NCBI RefSeq assembly: GCF_900170025.1
Contig: NZ_FWEX01000005.1
Span: 605,073-669,072, forward strand
Origin: Nitrospira sp. ND1
GTDB taxonomy: Bacteria > Nitrospirota > Nitrospiria > Nitrospirales > Nitrospiraceae
Direction of reading: 5' to 3'
Length of the DNA: 64,000 nt
The position numbers were made by a program, and so were the translations under genes. Each line of letters opens with the position of its first letter. Position 1 is the first letter of the stretch. The notes under the pieces were generated by a model, which was given only the letters and a program-made list of their open reading frames with translations, searched no databases and was not told where the DNA came from. This document shows positions 18,062-27,413 of this stretch, one piece after another.

Positions 18062-18308
18062 TCGTCGATCGAGCCTGCTAACTCGTTCCTGGATCGCGCT
18101 CTGCGCCTTTCTGGCGATTGCTGGGTTTTTCCTGCTGACCGAACATCGGGCCCATCTCTTTGGCCTGCTGCCGTATCTGTTGCTGCTCGCATGCCCGCTG
18201 CTCCATCTCTTCTTACATGGCAGGCATCGTCCCCATGAAGCACCGAGCCGACCGGGCTCAGAGCCGGTCCATCACGCTGACCATGCGGGAGGACACAGAG
18301 ATGACTAG
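18054..18308 (+). CDS. DUF2933-type small membrane protein
   Basis: 84 residues: two closely spaced membrane helices (ALCAFLAIAGFFLLTEHRAH, LPYLLLLACPLLHLFLHG) then a His-rich tail (HRPHEAP, VHHADHAGGH). The EHRAH...ACPLLHLFLH pattern is the DUF2933 signature found in metal-resistance islands. It overlaps the phosphorylase upstream and the methyltransferase-like gene downstream, so it lies inside an operon. Probable metal-binding membrane component. Confidence 0.85.
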   Translation: MSDRRSSLLTRSWIALCAFLAIAGFFLLTEHRAHLFGLLPYLLLLACPLLHLFLHGRHRPHEAPSRPGSEPVHHADHAGGHRDD

Positions 18309-18975
18309 CGAATCCGCCTACGGCCTGTGGTCGTTGGTCCTCATCAATTCCTTGGTCTTCATCATCTTCGCGTTCAGTTTCACCAGGCCGCGTACGGCGC
18401 GTGATTGGCGGTCGCTGGGCGCCTTCGCCGCCTTTATCGTGGCGCTGTTCACCGAGATGTACGGGTTCCCATTGACGGTGTATTTGCTGTCCGGTTGGCT
18501 GCTCAGCCGGCATCCGGGGCTTGATGTCTTTTCTCACGAAGCCGGCCATCTGTGGCCGACGCTGCTCGGCATCAAGGCCCACTCCCATTTTGATCTGTTC
18601 CATCTCCTGAGCAGCGCCCTCATTGTCGGCGGCTTTGCGCTCCTGGCTTCGGCCTGGAGAGTGCTACATGAAGCCCAGCGCACTCACGCGCTCGCTATGA
18701 CAGGCCCATACGCGCGCATCCGTCACCCGCAGTATGCGGGGTTTATCCTGATCATGCTCGGCTTCTTGGTCCAGTGGCCCACACTCCCGACGCTGCTGAT
18801 GTTTCCCGTGCTCGTGAGGATGTATGTCCGGTTGGCCCAGACCGAGGAGCGGACAATGCGGCAAGAGTTCGGGGAGGCGTACGGCCGCTATGCGGCGGTG
18901 ACTCCCGGCTTCCTGTCTGCCCGCCGCCGCCAGCCGCATGCGCCTGAGGAAGGAGAAAAACCGGTCGCGCCTTGA
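18301..18975 (+). CDS. Isoprenylcysteine carboxyl methyltransferase (ICMT)-family membrane protein
   Basis: 224 residues, start ATG 18301 with gggagg ten bases upstream. Several membrane helices are followed by the ICMT signature (ALAMTGPYARIRHPQYAGFI and TEERTMRQEFGEAYGRYAAV). The family transfers methyl groups from SAM at the membrane. In bacterial metal islands such proteins are common next to DUF2933, but the substrate is unknown. Confidence 0.85.
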   Translation: MTSESAYGLWSLVLINSLVFIIFAFSFTRPRTARDWRSLGAFAAFIVALFTEMYGFPLTVYLLSGWLLSRHPGLDVFSHEAGHLWPTLLGIKAHSHFDLFHLLSSALIVGGFALLASAWRVLHEAQRTHALAMTGPYARIRHPQYAGFILIMLGFLVQWPTLPTLLMFPVLVRMYVRLAQTEERTMRQEFGEAYGRYAAVTPGFLSARRRQPHAPEEGEKPVAP

Positions 18976-18990
18976 CCGAGGCGCCTCGGT
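18975..18990. other. Perfect 16-base palindrome
   Basis: accgaggcgcctcggt is its own reverse complement and overlaps the stop of the ICMT gene, 15 bases before the GH57 start. It could form a tight hairpin or be a protein site. It may reduce readthrough into the glycosidase gene. Confidence 0.4.
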
Positions 18991-19004
18991 AAGAGGCCAA
19001 CAGG

Positions 19005-21839
19005 ATGACGATGGTTATCTGGCATCTCACACCTGACACCCCGCGCTTCCCATTCTTCGTGAGTGCGGGGCAGAACGTCAATCTCCAGGTCGGCACTTGG
19101 CCGATTGAGGCTGGTCAGCGGATCTGGATCGACTATCGAGTCGAGCACCCGGACAGGACCGAAGATGCGGGGCACGTCGAAGGAACCTGGAATGTCAATC
19201 GGAAGGCCAACAGCTACTGGTTTCTGAACTTCGGCACGTTTGCCGACGGGGATCGCGTGGAGTACCGGCTGCGGGGAAGCTCTCCGGCTGGGGCCAGCGA
19301 CGGGGGGACTTTCTCATTTCTCGTAGCCCCGAAGATTCACCTCGCGATCCTCTGGCACCAGCACCAGCCGGTCTACAAAGATCTGCAGGCCAAGCGGCCA
19401 CAGGGGTCGTATCGGTTCCCCTGGGTGCGACTGCACGCTATTCGCGATTACTACGCCATGGCTGCGCTCCTGGAGCAGCATCCCGAGGTGCATCTTACGA
19501 TCAATCTCACGCCCGTCCTTCTCCAACAGCTCGAGGACTATGCCGAGCGCGGCGCCACAGACCGCGCCCTGGAATTAACCCTGACCCCGGCGGCCCGTCT
19601 CTCCGCCGCCCAACGAGAGGAACTCCTCGCCACGTTCTACGAAGCCGAATGGCACACGCAGATCTTCCCCTGGCCCCGGTATCGCGCCTTGTTCGAGCAG
19701 CGCCAGAACAGTCGCTCGTTCACGGTCCAGGATCTCGCGGATCTCCAGATGTGGTTCAACCTGTCCTGGTTCGGCCCGGAGTTCCAGGAGGGGCCCGTGG
19801 CACTCCCGGACGGGGAGGTGGCCTCCGTGGCGAGCTTCGTGACGCAAGGCAGCGAATACAGCTCGGACCAAATCGCCCAGATGGTCGGCGAACAACTCAA
19901 GATCATGCGCAACGTGGTCGCGATTCATCGCCGGCTTCAGGATCGCGGCCAAATCGAGATCTCCACCACACCCTTTTACCATCCAATCCTGCCCCTGCTC
20001 GTGGACACCGATCAGGCCACGATCGACCGAGAAGGCGCCACGCATCCCAGGCGCTTCCACCGCCCGGAGGATGCGAAGGCTCAGGTGCAGCAGGCCGTCA
20101 CCTTCTACGAGGAACGGTTCGGCCATCCGCCAGCGGGGATGTGGCCCGCCGAGGGCGCGGTCGGTCAGTCGGTGGTCTCGCTGTTTGCCGAGGCCGGCCT
20201 TCACTGGATCGCCACGGATCGGGGCGTGCTGGAGCGGTCAGGGCGGTACGGGTACAACATCCAGGACCCGAACGTGCTCTGTCGGGCCTACCGGGCGGAA
20301 GATGAAGCCGGCCGTGCGGTGGCGATCTTCTTCCGGGACACCGTCCTGTCGGACAAGATCGGGTTTCACTACCAGTACAATTCGGACCCTCGCCAGGTCG
20401 CGGAAGAGTTTGTGCGGGAAGTCAAAGTGCGCTTTGCCTGGCAGGTCAAGGATCCGCCGAATCGCATCGTCTCGGTGATTCTGGATGGCGAAAACGCCTG
20501 GGGCGCCTATCCGCACCAGGCCCGCCCGTTCCTGCATGCCTTGTATACGGCGCTTGCCGCTGATCCGGAGATTCGCACGGTCACGTTTCGCGAGTACTTG
20601 GAAGGCCGTGCTGCTCGGCGAGTGCCGCCGCATCCGCTCCCAGAGCTGACCAAAGTCCATGAGTTGTTTCGCGCGAGCTGGATCGACGAGAGCGGCTCGA
20701 AGCCCGGCAATGATCTTGGCACCTGGATCGGTGAGGCCGAGGAAAATCAGGCCTGGGACTTGTTGCGGGAGACCCGTGATCTCGTGGACCGCGTGAAGGC
20801 CAACCCCGAGCGTCATCGCAAGGCCTTTGACGCACTCTACGCAGCCGAGGGCAGCGACTGGTTCTGGTGGTTTGGCGAGGACCAGGCTTCCGACTCCGAT
20901 GCGGAGTTCGATGACCTGTTTCGCGATCATCTGAAGACGGTCTACCGTGCCATTGGCCGGAATCCACCGGTGACACTCGATCAATCAATCGTGCCCCATA
21001 CGCTGATCTGGACCTTCGTGCGACCGCTCACCTCGATCCGGCCCGAGGACCGGCTGACCATCCGGACCAATTGTCCGGGCCGGGTGAGCTGGAGAACCGA
21101 GCCCGATGACCAATGGCGAACGCTCGAGATGATTCCGGCTGGCGGGGTAATGGCCGCGATCCATCGCTACGGGGTGACGCTGGGGCCGTTTGCTCCGGCG
21201 ACGCGCCAGATCGAGTTCCGATTCCAATGCGCACATCCGGCCTGCTGCGGGACCGATCCGTGCTGCCGATTCGAACTTCGGCGGATCGAGGTCACCGGGG
21301 CGCAGGCGCCGAGAGGGCGCTCGGGAAGATCTGGCGGACGCGCGCGTCAGTCTGCCTCGACTGCGGAATGGCCTGTAAGTAAGGTCTTGGAGAAAAACAG
21401 CGAGAGGCAACCTGTGCCGCAAGATGAGCAGCAAAGAGAGCAGGCAACCGGGACGGCCGCCATGGCGGGGCTTAACGCGTTCGTGCGTGAACACCGTGTG
21501 TGCTGGGAGGTGTTACCGGAACTACTTCCGGTTTCGGAGACACAGCCGCTGCAGATCGGCTTCAATCTGGAGCTCTACGGCGCCCATGCGCACGGAACCG
21601 AACCGCCGCGACCCGGCTGCGGACAATGCCGAACCATTCTGGGTCATCTGCGCGAGATCGCAGAGTGGATCCTGCCGAAGGCGGGACGGCCCTCGCGGTA
21701 CGACCTGTCCGTCTCGGACAATGTCATTCTCTATGACCCCGTCCGACGCAATCGGTCGGAGGACGGTCACGATCAAGATTCTCCATCGAGCCCAACTGGA
21801 TGCCCCAGTGGATGCCTGCGAAGTCTTCTGCCTCCATGA
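19005..21839 (+). CDS. GH57 glycoside hydrolase with extended, fused C terminus
   Basis: 944 residues. An N-terminal beta domain (~1-108) precedes the GH57 barrel. Visible family blocks are HQHQPVYKD, GMWPAEGAV (likely nucleophile Glu), FRDTVLSDKIGF (likely acid/base Asp) and VILDGENAWGAYP. The family includes amylopullulanases and glucanotransferases, fitting glucan turnover with the phosphorylase. Homology-like sequence seems to end near residue 770 at a Cys-rich stretch (AHPACCGTDPCCRFELRR). After it comes a low-complexity linker and then an unrelated domain, as if a stop codon had been lost. Confidence 0.9.
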   Translation: MTMVIWHLTPDTPRFPFFVSAGQNVNLQVGTWPIEAGQRIWIDYRVEHPDRTEDAGHVEGTWNVNRKANSYWFLNFGTFADGDRVEYRLRGSSPAGASDGGTFSFLVAPKIHLAILWHQHQPVYKDLQAKRPQGSYRFPWVRLHAIRDYYAMAALLEQHPEVHLTINLTPVLLQQLEDYAERGATDRALELTLTPAARLSAAQREELLATFYEAEWHTQIFPWPRYRALFEQRQNSRSFTVQDLADLQMWFNLSWFGPEFQEGPVALPDGEVASVASFVTQGSEYSSDQIAQMVGEQLKIMRNVVAIHRRLQDRGQIEISTTPFYHPILPLLVDTDQATIDREGATHPRRFHRPEDAKAQVQQAVTFYEERFGHPPAGMWPAEGAVGQSVVSLFAEAGLHWIATDRGVLERSGRYGYNIQDPNVLCRAYRAEDEAGRAVAIFFRDTVLSDKIGFHYQYNSDPRQVAEEFVREVKVRFAWQVKDPPNRIVSVILDGENAWGAYPHQARPFLHALYTALAADPEIRTVTFREYLEGRAARRVPPHPLPELTKVHELFRASWIDESGSKPGNDLGTWIGEAEENQAWDLLRETRDLVDRVKANPERHRKAFDALYAAEGSDWFWWFGEDQASDSDAEFDDLFRDHLKTVYRAIGRNPPVTLDQSIVPHTLIWTFVRPLTSIRPEDRLTIRTNCPGRVSWRTEPDDQWRTLEMIPAGGVMAAIHRYGVTLGPFAPATRQIEFRFQCAHPACCGTDPCCRFELRRIEVTGAQAPRGRSGRSGGRARQSASTAEWPVSKVLEKNSERQPVPQDEQQREQATGTAAMAGLNAFVREHRVCWEVLPELLPVSETQPLQIGFNLELYGAHAHGTEPPRPGCGQCRTILGHLREIAEWILPKAGRPSRYDLSVSDNVILYDPVRRNRSEDGHDQDSPSSPTGCPSGCLRSLLPP

Positions 21840-21897
21840 GATGGAAGGCAAGCTCAAAGAGATCGGCGCTCGATATCGGAACTGGGAAGAGACCTAG
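21414..21897 (+). pseudogene. Frameshifted unknown gene fused to the GH57 3' end
   Basis: A possible independent start (GTG 21414, gagagg upstream) opens a domain in the GH57 frame (FVREHRVCWEVLPELLPV, GCGQCRTILGHLREIAEWIL, NVILYDPVRRNR). Near 21765 the natural continuation moves to another frame (TVTIKILHRAQLDAPVDACE, MEGKLKEIGARYRNW) that ends at 21897. The two halves read as one ~160-residue protein with a CGQC motif, broken by one frameshift. Family not recognised. Confidence 0.5.
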
Positions 21898-21976
21898 AGA
21901 AAGTAGAGTGGTTCTTCAGAGCTCGACCCTGTGCCGGTCCGCGGCGCGCCGTCAATAACCGAAGATCAGGAGGGCC

Positions 21977-22153
21977 ATGACACACCAAAAAGAAATGGAT
22001 CGCGCGTGCGGGATGTGGATCGAGAAGGAAACGGCTCCCTTCCGCAGCACCTGGCAAGGGCAGACGTATTATTTCTGCTCGAAGCCCTGCAAAGAGCAAT
22101 TCGACCAGAATCCCGAGCGGTACATGAAGGGATTTGAAGGTCGCAAACCCTGA
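21977..22153 (+). CDS. Free-standing YHS domain protein
   Basis: 58 residues from ATG 21977 with aggaggg five bases upstream. It is a single YHS domain (CGMWIEKETAPFRSTWQGQ, YYFCSKPCKEQFDQNPERYM) with three cysteines, like the one fused to the phosphorylase at 16208. YHS domains bind copper or zinc in metal resistance systems. It is too short for many gene finders. Confidence 0.85.
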   Translation: MTHQKEMDRACGMWIEKETAPFRSTWQGQTYYFCSKPCKEQFDQNPERYMKGFEGRKP

Positions 22154-22156
22154 GGG

Positions 22157-22175
22157 AGGCGCCTTAGGAGCGCCT
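22157..22175 (+). terminator. Hairpin terminator candidate after the YHS gene
   Basis: aggcgc and gcgcct form a 6-base-pair GC stem with a 7-base loop, starting 4 bases after the YHS stop. The following tgtctctt is only moderately T-rich. The next ~250 bases before the ATPase show nothing further. Confidence 0.5.
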
Positions 22176-22424
22176 TGTCTCTTGTGAGGGATGCCGGCTG
22201 ACTTCTTGTTAACGAGCCAACGGCCGGGCACTACAGATCGGGAGAAACTACGACACTGCAATCCATCGCCGTTTGCGGAGCGAATGTAAGCATGCTGTCC
22301 TCAAGGGAGAGTAGCATCTGGATGATTGCTCAAGGTTTAGTGAAACTCCCGCTCCGTCTTACCGTGGGCCAGTAACTGGGCGCGTGGTAAAGGGAACTGC
22401 CGTTCGGAACGATCGGATTTCAAC

Positions 22425-23687
22425 ATGGACCCTATGACACATAAAGATCACGGACAGATGTCTCACCCACATGCTGGTCACAAGATGTCGCACGACCATC
22501 GGAGCCACGATCGCCACGCGGGCCATTCCGTGGCGATGTTTCGCGACAGATTCTGGTTGAGTTTTGCCCTCACACTTCCCACGGTCTTCTTGTCGCCCGA
22601 AGTCCAACACTGGCTTGGTTACACGGCGCCCTCCTTCCCTGGCTCCACATTGATTCCGGCCATTCTCGGAACCGCCGTCTTCCTATACGGCGGCCTCGTG
22701 TTCCTGCGGGGGGCGCAGAGTGAGCTTGCCGACCGTAAGCCAGGCACGCTGACTCGCGGTGCGCCCGCAGTATCTGGAATTGCGGCTGTGCCTGGCACGT
22801 CGGAATCAGAATTGCTTGCGCTTGCCGCTGCAGTTGAAGCCAACTCCGAACATCCGCTGGCAAGGGCCATCGTCGGAGAGGCCACACGCCAAGGCGTGCG
22901 CCAAGTGCACGCGGCCAATTTTGAGGCCCTCGCAGGACGAGGGGCGCGCGCCCTCGTGGAGGGCAAGAACATTGCCGTCGGCGGACCGCGTTTATTGGCC
23001 GAGAGCAAGACGGCGGTGCCTCCGGAGCTTGAAAAAGTAATGAGCAGCTGGGCGTCGGAAGGACGGACCGTGCTGTCTGTCGTGACCGAAGGACGATTGC
23101 TTGGAGCGCTTGCTGTAGAAGACGAGATCCGCCCCGAATCCCGTGAAGCCGTCACCGACCTGCATCGGTTGGGTATCCGAGTCGCGATGATCACGGGAGA
23201 TTCGAAAACCGTGGCGGACTCCGTCGCGCGGCGCCTCGGGATCGATGAGGTCGCCGCGGAGGTGCTCCCAGGCGACAAGGCTGCAGCCGTCAAGCGGTTT
23301 CAAGCGGGTGGCAAGCGAGTTGCCATGGTGGGAGACGGAGTGAACGATGCGCCGGCATTGGCCACGGCCGATGTCGGCATTGCGATTGGCGCGGGCACTG
23401 ATGTGGCCATCGAATCCGCGGGCATCGTGCTTGTGCATAGTGATCCGCGTGACGTGGTCGGAGCCATTGAGCTCTCTCATGCAACCTATCGGAAGATGAT
23501 TCAAAACCTTGTGTGGGCGACCGCCTACAACCTTGTTGCGATCCCCGTCGCCGGGGGACTGTTCGTCCGCTGGGGCTTCGATCTCCCGATGAGTGTGGGG
23601 GCCGTCGCGATGAGCGCGTCCACGATCATTGTGGCAGTCAATGCGCAGTTGCTGCGTCACCTGAAACTGCGGCGCGATGTCCTTTGA
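22425..23687 (+). pseudogene. CopB-like P1B ATPase with large in-frame internal deletion
   Basis: A His/Met-rich N terminus (HPHAGHKMSHDHRSHDRHAG) and the first two membrane helices are joined at ELADRKPG directly to TLTRGAP. In full-length CopB these segments are ~300 residues apart. Missing are middle membrane helices, the actuator domain, the CPH motif and the phosphorylated Asp of DKTGT. The rest of the P/N domain ([15 protein letters not shown]) and the last helices (MSASTIIVAVNAQLLR) are intact and open for 420 codons. It cannot work as a pump; a residual metal- or nucleotide-binding role is possible but unproven. Confidence 0.85.
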
Positions 23688-23787
23688 TGAACTGCACGGG
23701 GATAATCGGGGCGAACGGCTCAGAACGGCTCAGAACGGCTTGCCAGTGGAGAGGCTGACTGGTGACGCTCTTCATACCGGAGGCGAC

Positions 23788-26493
23788 ATGAACTCGCGTG
23801 ATTGGCATACCCACACGCCGGATGAACTTGAGACGACCTTACAGTCCAATCTGGACGGAGGATTGTCTGAGCGGGAGGCCCAGCAGCGTCTGGCTGAGCA
23901 CGGCCCGAATGAACTGCCTGCGGCCCCTCCAGTCTCGGCCCTGACTCTCCTCATCGGACAGTTCACAAGCGTCATCATCTGGGTGCTGATCGGTGCCGCC
24001 GTCGTATCCGGCCTCCTGCAGGAGTGGGTGGATGCAGCCGCGATCCTCGCCATCGTGCTGCTCAACGCGTTCCTGGGCTTTGTGCAGGAGTATCGGGCCG
24101 AGCGGTCGATCGCGGCGTTGAAAAAGCTCTCGATCACCATGGCGCGCGTGATCCGAGATGGGGTGATCCGGTCAATTCCCGCGCGTGAGCTCGTGCCAGG
24201 CGATCTCATTCAGGTCGAAGCGGGCGATCGTGTTCCGGCGGACAGCCGCTTGGTCTATGCCACGGGGCTCCAGACCCAGGAAGCCTCGCTGACTGGCGAA
24301 TCGACCCCAGTCGCCAAATCAGCCGAGCCGATTCTCCACACAGAGGTGCCCTTGGGTGACCGCCATAACATGTTCTTCATGGGGACCATTGTCGTCTCCG
24401 GCAAAGGGCGCGCGCTGGTGACGGCCACCGGAGCCCAGACGGAACTCGGAAAGATTGCCGCGCTGATTCACCGAGAAACCCAGGCCGAGCAAGAGGAAAC
24501 GCCGCTTCAGCGTCGTCTGGAGCACCTCGGCCACACATTACTCTGGCTCTCGCTGGGCATCGTGGTGGTGGTGTTTCTGCTCGGGGCCTTGCGCGGCATT
24601 CCGCTGGTGACGATGTTTCTCACGGCCGTGAGCCTGGCCGTGGCGGCGATCCCTGAGGGGCTGCCCGCCGTGGTCACCATCACGCTCGCTCTTGGCGTCA
24701 CAAGGATGGTGAGACGGCATGCGTTAATCCGCCGCCTTCCCGCCGTCGAAACCTTGGGCTCGACAACCGTGATTTGCTCCGACAAGACGGGGACGCTCAC
24801 GAAGAACGAGATGACAGTGACGATCCTGTACCAAGGTGGAGAGATCTTCACCGTGACCGGTGAAGGGTATGCGCCAGACGGGGAAATCCGGTCGGACAGT
24901 GAGCCCACGACACCGGCTCTGAAACCAGGACTCATGACGCTTTTGCGCGCCTCGGTCTTATGTAATGGAGCTGAGCTGCGGCTGGAGAACTTTCTCTGGC
25001 AAATCGTGGGTGATCCGACGGAGGGCGCCTTGCTGGTCGCGGCGGCCAAGGGCGGACTGACAAAGAATGACCTGGAACAGGAAAACCCCTGGCTGGGCGA
25101 AGTGCCGTTTGACTCAGAGCGAAAGAAGATGACCGTGGTGCGCCGCACGGCATCCGGGCCTGCGGCCTTTGTTAAAGGCGCCCCGGATGTCTTGCTGCGC
25201 GACTGCCACGCCTGGCTCACGCGAGGCGGCGACATCCAGCCGCTCACGGATGCGCTCCGCCAGGAGATCACGGCTACCAACCAACGCCTTGCGTCACACG
25301 CGCTCAGGGTCCTCGGGGTGGCCATGCGTCCGCTGGACCAGATCTCGGACGTCTATGACGCTAAGAATCTGGAGTGCGATCTTGTCTTCTTAGGATTGGT
25401 CGGCATGAAAGATCCGATCAGGCCGGAAGCGAAGGCGGCGGTTCAGGCCTGCCAGACGGCCGGAATCCGGACCGTCATGATCACCGGAGATCATAAGGAC
25501 ACGGCGGTCGCCATTGCGAAAGAGCTAGGGATCATGGAGCCGGGCAAGCAAGCCATCTCAGGGGCGGAGCTGAACCAACTCTCGGATGAGGAGTTGCGTG
25601 ATCGAGTGAAGGCAGCGGCGGTCTATGCGCGGGTAACAGCAGAACACAAACTACGAGTCGTCCACGCGTGGAAGCAACAGGGGGCCGTCGTGGCGATGAC
25701 GGGCGATGGCGTGAACGACGCGCCGGCTCTGAAGGCGGCGGACATCGGGGTGGCGATGGGCATTAGCGGCACGGACGTGACGAAAGAAGCCGCCGACATG
25801 GTGGTGACCGATGATAACTTCGCCTCCATTGCGGCGGCCGTCGAGGAAGGCCGGGCAATTTATGACAACATTCGTAAAAGTGTTTACTATCTGCTCTCCT
25901 GCAACATCAGCGAAATCCTATTGATGTTGCTGGCGACGCTGTTTGGTCTCCCACTCCCACTGCTTCCGGTGCAAATCCTTTGGATCAACCTGGTTACGGA
26001 TGGTCTGCCTGCCTTGGCCTTAGCGGTTGACCCGGCGGACGAGGGTCTCATGAGACGGCCCCCTCGCCCGCCGCAGGAGCCGTTCCTCACACGGGCACGC
26101 CTGCTGAGACTGTTTGTTCAGGGAACATTCATCGCTATGATCACGCTCCTGGCTTTCTTGTATTGCCTTTACGGCATGGACCTCAGTCTGGACCGAGCCC
26201 GCACCCTCACGTTTACGGTAATGGTTACGGCGCAGCTCTTCCATGCCCTGAATAACCGGAGCGAGGACCGATCGATCTTTGCTCTCGGCCTCTGGACGAA
26301 CAAGCCATTGCTGGCCACAGTGGGGCTGTCCGCGCTGTTGCAGGTCGGCATTGTGTCGTGGCCTCCAATTCAAGGTATCTTTAAAGTCGTCCCCTTCGAT
26401 CCCGAACATTGGGTTCTGGCAATTGGCATAGGGACACTGCCGCTCGTCGCCATGGAAATCTGGAAGCGAGCAAAAAAGAACGCTGACAGATAG
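23788..26493 (+). CDS. P2-type cation-transporting ATPase (calcium/PMA-like)
   Basis: 901 residues from ATG 23788, preceded by ggagg. Cation-ATPase N domain, TGES, PEGLPA in helix 4, [30 protein letters not shown] and the C-terminal helices ([20 protein letters not shown]) are all present. PEGLPA and NLVTDGLPA point to the P2A group, usually Ca2+ or Mn2+ export, though some members have other cations. Partial copies of this gene occur at 29.9 and 43.2 kb. Just upstream (23706-23740) is a 10-base unit repeated almost three times. Confidence 0.93.
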   Translation: MNSRDWHTHTPDELETTLQSNLDGGLSEREAQQRLAEHGPNELPAAPPVSALTLLIGQFTSVIIWVLIGAAVVSGLLQEWVDAAAILAIVLLNAFLGFVQEYRAERSIAALKKLSITMARVIRDGVIRSIPARELVPGDLIQVEAGDRVPADSRLVYATGLQTQEASLTGESTPVAKSAEPILHTEVPLGDRHNMFFMGTIVVSGKGRALVTATGAQTELGKIAALIHRETQAEQEETPLQRRLEHLGHTLLWLSLGIVVVVFLLGALRGIPLVTMFLTAVSLAVAAIPEGLPAVVTITLALGVTRMVRRHALIRRLPAVETLGSTTVICSDKTGTLTKNEMTVTILYQGGEIFTVTGEGYAPDGEIRSDSEPTTPALKPGLMTLLRASVLCNGAELRLENFLWQIVGDPTEGALLVAAAKGGLTKNDLEQENPWLGEVPFDSERKKMTVVRRTASGPAAFVKGAPDVLLRDCHAWLTRGGDIQPLTDALRQEITATNQRLASHALRVLGVAMRPLDQISDVYDAKNLECDLVFLGLVGMKDPIRPEAKAAVQACQTAGIRTVMITGDHKDTAVAIAKELGIMEPGKQAISGAELNQLSDEELRDRVKAAAVYARVTAEHKLRVVHAWKQQGAVVAMTGDGVNDAPALKAADIGVAMGISGTDVTKEAADMVVTDDNFASIAAAVEEGRAIYDNIRKSVYYLLSCNISEILLMLLATLFGLPLPLLPVQILWINLVTDGLPALALAVDPADEGLMRRPPRPPQEPFLTRARLLRLFVQGTFIAMITLLAFLYCLYGMDLSLDRARTLTFTVMVTAQLFHALNNRSEDRSIFALGLWTNKPLLATVGLSALLQVGIVSWPPIQGIFKVVPFDPEHWVLAIGIGTLPLVAMEIWKRAKKNADR

Positions 26494-26543
26494 AGCCGGA
26501 CAGACATCGAGGTCATTCCGTTCGGATTGAGAGCGTGGAAGAC

Positions 26544-26634
26544 CATGATCATCTGGCATCTTACGCCTGACGCCCTGCGTTTTCCGTGCTTCGTGAGTGC
26601 AGGGCAGCAGGTCAATCTTCCGTTTGGCACGTCG
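26544..26634 (+). pseudogene. 5' fragment of a GH57-like gene
   Basis: The first ~30 codons (IIWHLTPDALRFPCFVSAGQ then QVNLPFGT) match the N terminus of the GH57 enzyme at 19005 (VIWHLTPDTPRFPFFVSAGQ, NVNLQVGT). The match stops abruptly and frames break. It is a truncated duplicate left after rearrangement. Confidence 0.75.
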
Positions 26635-27006
26635 AGGGGCGCCAACGGACTTTGATCAATGATCTGATCCGGCACCAAGGCGGTGTGGGAATGCAGGTCA
26701 GCGCAGAAGCACATTCAAGCAGCCGACAAGTCGAATCGAATTGTCAGCTTGAACGACTCGGATATCGGCTAACCATGTTGAAACGGGGGCTCATCGGCCG
26801 TCATTGAGGGCATCAGGTCTTGTCGAACGCAATATTCAGATCGCAAGTGGTTCCGTAACCATGGAATCGGTTAGGTGGTGACATTTGTCCACACAATAGG
26901 CCAAAACGGCGTGCTCTTGTGTGCAGGTGAAACCCAGCGGATCGTCGTGCTGCAATGATGATTTCAGATCTGGGAAGGCTCACGCTCTGAGGCGGGCGCC
27001 GTTCAT
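26635..27006. other. No recognisable gene
   Basis: Between the GH57 fragment and the promoter at 27007 no credible coding frame was found. Short open stretches lack starts and ribosome sites. It is probably remnant DNA from the rearrangement. Confidence 0.5.
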
Positions 27007-27035
27007 TTGACCAAGCACGCGGGCTGATGTACTAT
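27007..27035 (+). promoter_or_regulatory. Sigma-70-type promoter, near-leaderless transcript
   Basis: TTGACC and TACTAT are separated by exactly 17 bases. The -10 ends 10 bases before the ATG at 27046, so the transcript would have almost no leader. It would drive the 27-29.6 kb cluster. Confidence 0.55.
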
Positions 27036-27045
27036 CAGAAACGTT

Positions 27046-27300
27046 ATGACTAAACTCTTCCTTCTCCTTCTGCTGTGCCTGTCCGTGTTGTGCATGACCC
27101 CGCTCATGGAGAGCCATCACCTGGCCTCAGACCATCTGCACCATGATGCGTCCACCTCCTGCTCGACCTGCATGGGCTCGGCAGCCATGAGTACGGGCGG
27201 GATGCTCTTCATCGTACTGGGCCTTTTGAGTCTCATCGTTTCCGCTGCACCTCCTCTCACACTGGTTGCGGATCAGTTCCATCCTCCTCGAACGCGCTGA
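27046..27300 (+). CDS. Small exported Cys/His protein (DUF2946-like)
   Basis: 84 residues: signal segment (LFLLLLLCLSVLCMTPLM), a His/Cys-rich middle (SHHLASDHLHHDAS, CSTCMGS), one membrane helix and the ending FHPPR. The layout (CxxC, helix, terminal PPR) resembles DUF2946 proteins, which often sit beside metal efflux genes. Assignment is by pattern only. It heads a four-gene plus-strand cluster. Confidence 0.7.
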   Translation: MTKLFLLLLLCLSVLCMTPLMESHHLASDHLHHDASTSCSTCMGSAAMSTGGMLFIVLGLLSLIVSAAPPLTLVADQFHPPRTR

Positions 27301-27413
27301 CGCGCCGTTTCCTTTTCCAGACAGTGTGATCAGAGCACCACCTGACAGGTTCGCTTGTCTGCTCCGTTGTGTGTGAACAGCGGATCTATACAGGCGTTCA
27401 GAGGAGCACACCC

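Noticed and set aside
23706-23740. Ten-base tandem repeat (cggctcagaa, almost three units) before the cation ATPase
   Set aside because: Too short and too few units for a regulatory repeat or CRISPR; likely slippage in the leader.
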